Assembly (NCBI GenBank): GCA_021413845.1
Contig: JAIOPP010000094.1
Location: 62,001 to 126,000 of the forward strand
Direction of reading: 5' to 3'
DNA length: 64,000 nucleotides
From: Planctomycetia bacterium
GTDB taxonomy: Bacteria > Planctomycetota > Planctomycetia > Pirellulales > PNKZ01
In this document: positions 61,968-64,000 of the stretch, one piece after another
Layout of the letters: each line of letters starts with the position of its first letter
Position numbering within the stretch: position 1 is the stretch's first letter
Notes under the pieces: generated by a model
Database searches by the model: none
Told to the model about the DNA's origin: nothing
The model's input: the letters and a program-made list of their open reading frames with translations, nothing else
Program-made: the position numbers and the translations under genes

Positions 61968-64000
61968 ACTTCGGCTTCCGTCGGATAACGCACAGCCCGC
62001 GGCTCGAACCAGCGGTAGATCGCCGGGACGACGAACAGCGTCAGCAGCGTCGACGTCACGAGCCCGCCGATCACGACCGTCGCCAGCGGCTGTTGCACTT
62101 CCGCCCCGGAGCTCGTCGCAAAGGCCATCGGGATGAACCCGAGCATCGCGACCAGCGCCGTCATGAGCACCGGGCGAATCCGAGCGATCGCCGCGTTGAA
62201 CACCGCCTCGGCCTGCGGTTCGCCCCGGCGTCGATGTTCCAAGATCGACGTCAACAACACGACGCCGTTCAGCACCGCCACGCCGAAGAGGGCGATGAAG
62301 CCGACGCCGGCCGAGATCGAAAACGGCATCCCTCGCAGCCATAGCGCCGACACGCCGCCGGTCACCGCCATCGGCACGTTCAGAAAGATCAGGAGCGCCG
62401 CCTTCGAAGAATCGAACGTCAGATGCAACAGCGCAAAGATCAACAGCAGCGCGGCCGGCACGGCGATCATCAACCGCAGGCTGGCCTCTTGTAAGTTCTT
62501 GAATTGACCTCCCCAGGCGATCCGATAGCCGTCGGGAAGTTTCACTCCCGCCTCGACGGCTCGCTGCGCTTCCGCGACGAAGCCCGCGAGATCGCGCCCG
62601 CGGACGTTGGCTTGTACCAATATGCGGCGGCTGCCCCCGTCGCGGCTGATCTGCGCCGGCCCTTCCTCCAGCGTTAGGTCAGCCAGTTGTTCCAGCGGAA
62701 TCTGCCTCCCCTGCGGGTCCGCGATCTTCAATTGTTTCAAGCCGTCGAGATCTTCCCGCCACTCAGGAGCTAGGCGAATTTGCAACGGGAAACGCTTTTG
62801 ACCCTCGAAGACTTGGTCGACCGCATGCCCGCCGATGGCCGAGACCGCAGCGAGCACGTCGCTCGCATTGATTCCGTAGCGGGCCATGTCTTGCCGACGA
62901 ATCTTCACCCGCAAGGTCGGTAAGCCGGCCGTATGTTCGACCTGCACGTCGGCCGCGCCCGGCACCTTGCCGACGACCTCGGCGATTTTGTCGGCCGTCG
63001 CTTTCAGCTTCGCTAAGTCGTCGCCGTAGAGGCTGATGCCGACATCGCTCCGCACGCCCGCCACGAGCTCTTGCACGCGCAGCTCGATCGGTTGCGTAAA
63101 GCTGAAGCTGTTGCTGTTCGGCAGCGCCTCCTTGAGCGCGGCTTCCATCTGCTCGACGAGAACCTCCTTCTTAATTGGCTCGGGCCATTCCGCCGTGGGC
63201 TTCAGCGTGATGAGCACGTCGGTGAGGTTGACCGTCATCGGATCGTTGGCGATCTCCGGCCGGCCGGTTTTCGAAACGACCGACGTCACCTGCGGGAAGC
63301 CCATCAGAACCTTTTCGAGCGTGGTCGTCATCTGCGTCGAGGCTTCCAGCGAGACGCTCGGCAGCCGGATCGCTTGGATCGCGAGCGAACCTTCATCGAG
63401 CCGGGGCACGAACACGGCCCCCAACTGCAACGCCGCGACGACGCTCAGCCCGAATATCACCAACGCAATCGCCACGACCTGGCCGGGATGTGCGATCGCC
63501 TTCGCAAGCAACGGCCGATAGAGGCGCTTCGCCCAGCGAATCAGAAACGTCTCTTTCTCTTTCACGTTCGAGCGTAAGAAGATCGAGCCTAAGACGGGCA
63601 TCAGCGTGAGCGCCAGAATGAGCGACGTAAGCAGCGCGAAGATCACGGTGAACGCCATCGGCCGAAACATTTTTCCTTCGAGTCCGCGCAGCGAAAGAAT
63701 CGGCAAATACACGATCATGATGATGCCGACGCCGAACACGACGGGCCTTGCCACTTCATGGCATGCCTCGCGAATCAAGCTCCGCGGCACGCGCTCGCCC
63801 GGATGTGCGTGCGAATGTTCCGCCGCCCGGCGCACGATGTTTTCGATCAACACGACCGAGCCGTCGACGATCAGCCCGAAGTCGATCGCGCCGAGGCTCA
63901 TGAGGTTGCCCGAGAGTCCGGTCAGCACCATCCCGATGCACGCCCCGAGCATCGACAACGGCACGGCGAGCGCCACGATCAGCCCCGCGCGCACGCTGCC
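61964..64000 (-). CDS. CzcA/CusA-type heavy-metal RND efflux pump (5' partial)
   Basis: Inner-membrane proton-driven efflux subunit; at least 679 residues are present and the N-terminus lies beyond the right edge. Seen: the transmembrane GAIDFGLIVDGSVVLIENI with the Asp/Glu of the CzcA proton relay, RPMAFTVIFALLTSLILALT, periplasmic porter segments (DVGISLYGDDL, VEHTAGLPTLRV), and the final transmembrane bundle VGFIALFGVAVLNGVVLLTS and ATVVIGGLVTSTLLTLFVVP. This is the HME subgroup, exporting divalent or monovalent metal ions together with CzcB/CzcC partners, which would be transcribed upstream, outside the window. Confidence 0.93.
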   Translation of the reverse strand, partial: GSVRAGLIVALAVPLSMLGACIGMVLTGLSGNLMSLGAIDFGLIVDGSVVLIENIVRRAAEHSHAHPGERVPRSLIREACHEVARPVVFGVGIIMIVYLPILSLRGLEGKMFRPMAFTVIFALLTSLILALTLMPVLGSIFLRSNVKEKETFLIRWAKRLYRPLLAKAIAHPGQVVAIALVIFGLSVVAALQLGAVFVPRLDEGSLAIQAIRLPSVSLEASTQMTTTLEKVLMGFPQVTSVVSKTGRPEIANDPMTVNLTDVLITLKPTAEWPEPIKKEVLVEQMEAALKEALPNSNSFSFTQPIELRVQELVAGVRSDVGISLYGDDLAKLKATADKIAEVVGKVPGAADVQVEHTAGLPTLRVKIRRQDMARYGINASDVLAAVSAIGGHAVDQVFEGQKRFPLQIRLAPEWREDLDGLKQLKIADPQGRQIPLEQLADLTLEEGPAQISRDGGSRRILVQANVRGRDLAGFVAEAQRAVEAGVKLPDGYRIAWGGQFKNLQEASLRLMIAVPAALLLIFALLHLTFDSSKAALLIFLNVPMAVTGGVSALWLRGMPFSISAGVGFIALFGVAVLNGVVLLTSILEHRRRGEPQAEAVFNAAIARIRPVLMTALVAMLGFIPMAFATSSGAEVQQPLATVVIGGLVTSTLLTLFVVPAIYRWFEPRAVRYPTEAEV

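Overview
The window is high-GC, densely packed bacterial DNA that most resembles a planctomycete of the Pirellulales type. The main clues are two ~1000-residue secreted beta-propeller/HEAT/c-type cytochrome proteins of the PVC-specific family, a ketosynthase-like protein with the planctomycete GPNNT signature and no catalytic cysteine, a HYExE-type protein, a CitG-like plus pterin-synthase pair, and flagellar genes controlled by a FliW-CsrA pair. No tRNA, rRNA, CRISPR array, insertion sequence or prophage was recognised.

Layout. 1-6.5 kb: 3' end of a degenerate ketosynthase, a YkgJ cysteine-cluster protein, hisS, a HYExE-type protein, a small membrane protein, then on the minus strand a DegT aminotransferase and a DUF4432 sugar-binding protein. 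6.7-12.8 kb: two tandem giant PVC-type cytochromes. 12.9-16.7 kb: membrane methyltransferase, TIGR01777 epimerase/SRPBCC pair, gamma-glutamylcyclotransferase, a 29-codon basic ribosomal-type protein followed by a very long hairpin, and scpB. 16.7-21.4 kb (minus): two TIM-barrel sugar isomerases/epimerases and a mannose-6-phosphate-isomerase-like cupin, interrupted by a DUF4160/DUF2442 pair and a Uma2 nuclease. 21.6-26.4 kb: ppk1, an alpha/beta hydrolase, a CitG-like protein and a 6-pyruvoyl-tetrahydropterin-synthase homologue. 26.5-33.4 kb: a PilZ membrane protein, fliG, mutS, a ComF-like phosphoribosyltransferase and hemC.

33.7-52.3 kb is one co-directional flagellar block in assembly order: flgF, flgG (rod), flgA, flgH, flgI (L/P rings), a flgJ-type rod-binding protein, flgN, flgK, flgL (hook-filament junction), fliW, csrA, flagellin, fliD, fliS. 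A good sigma-54 site precedes flgF. The secreted parts are oversized: FlgL has 1109 residues and FliD 885, both carrying Flagellin_IN-type modules, and the flagellin has five tandem ~100-residue repeats. The flagellin reading frame is broken by an internal deletion with a frameshift inside the conserved N-terminal helix, and FliD lacks the usual first ~25 residues, so this copy may be decayed or mis-assembled.

52.4-64 kb: LON-domain protein, DUF309 protein, nth, dcd, an AAA+ ATPase, acnA, a sulfotransferase, a NUDIX hydrolase and the 3' part of a CzcA/CusA-type RND pump that runs off the right edge. Convergent neighbours are very tightly packed; several stop codons overlap or lie inside short hairpins.
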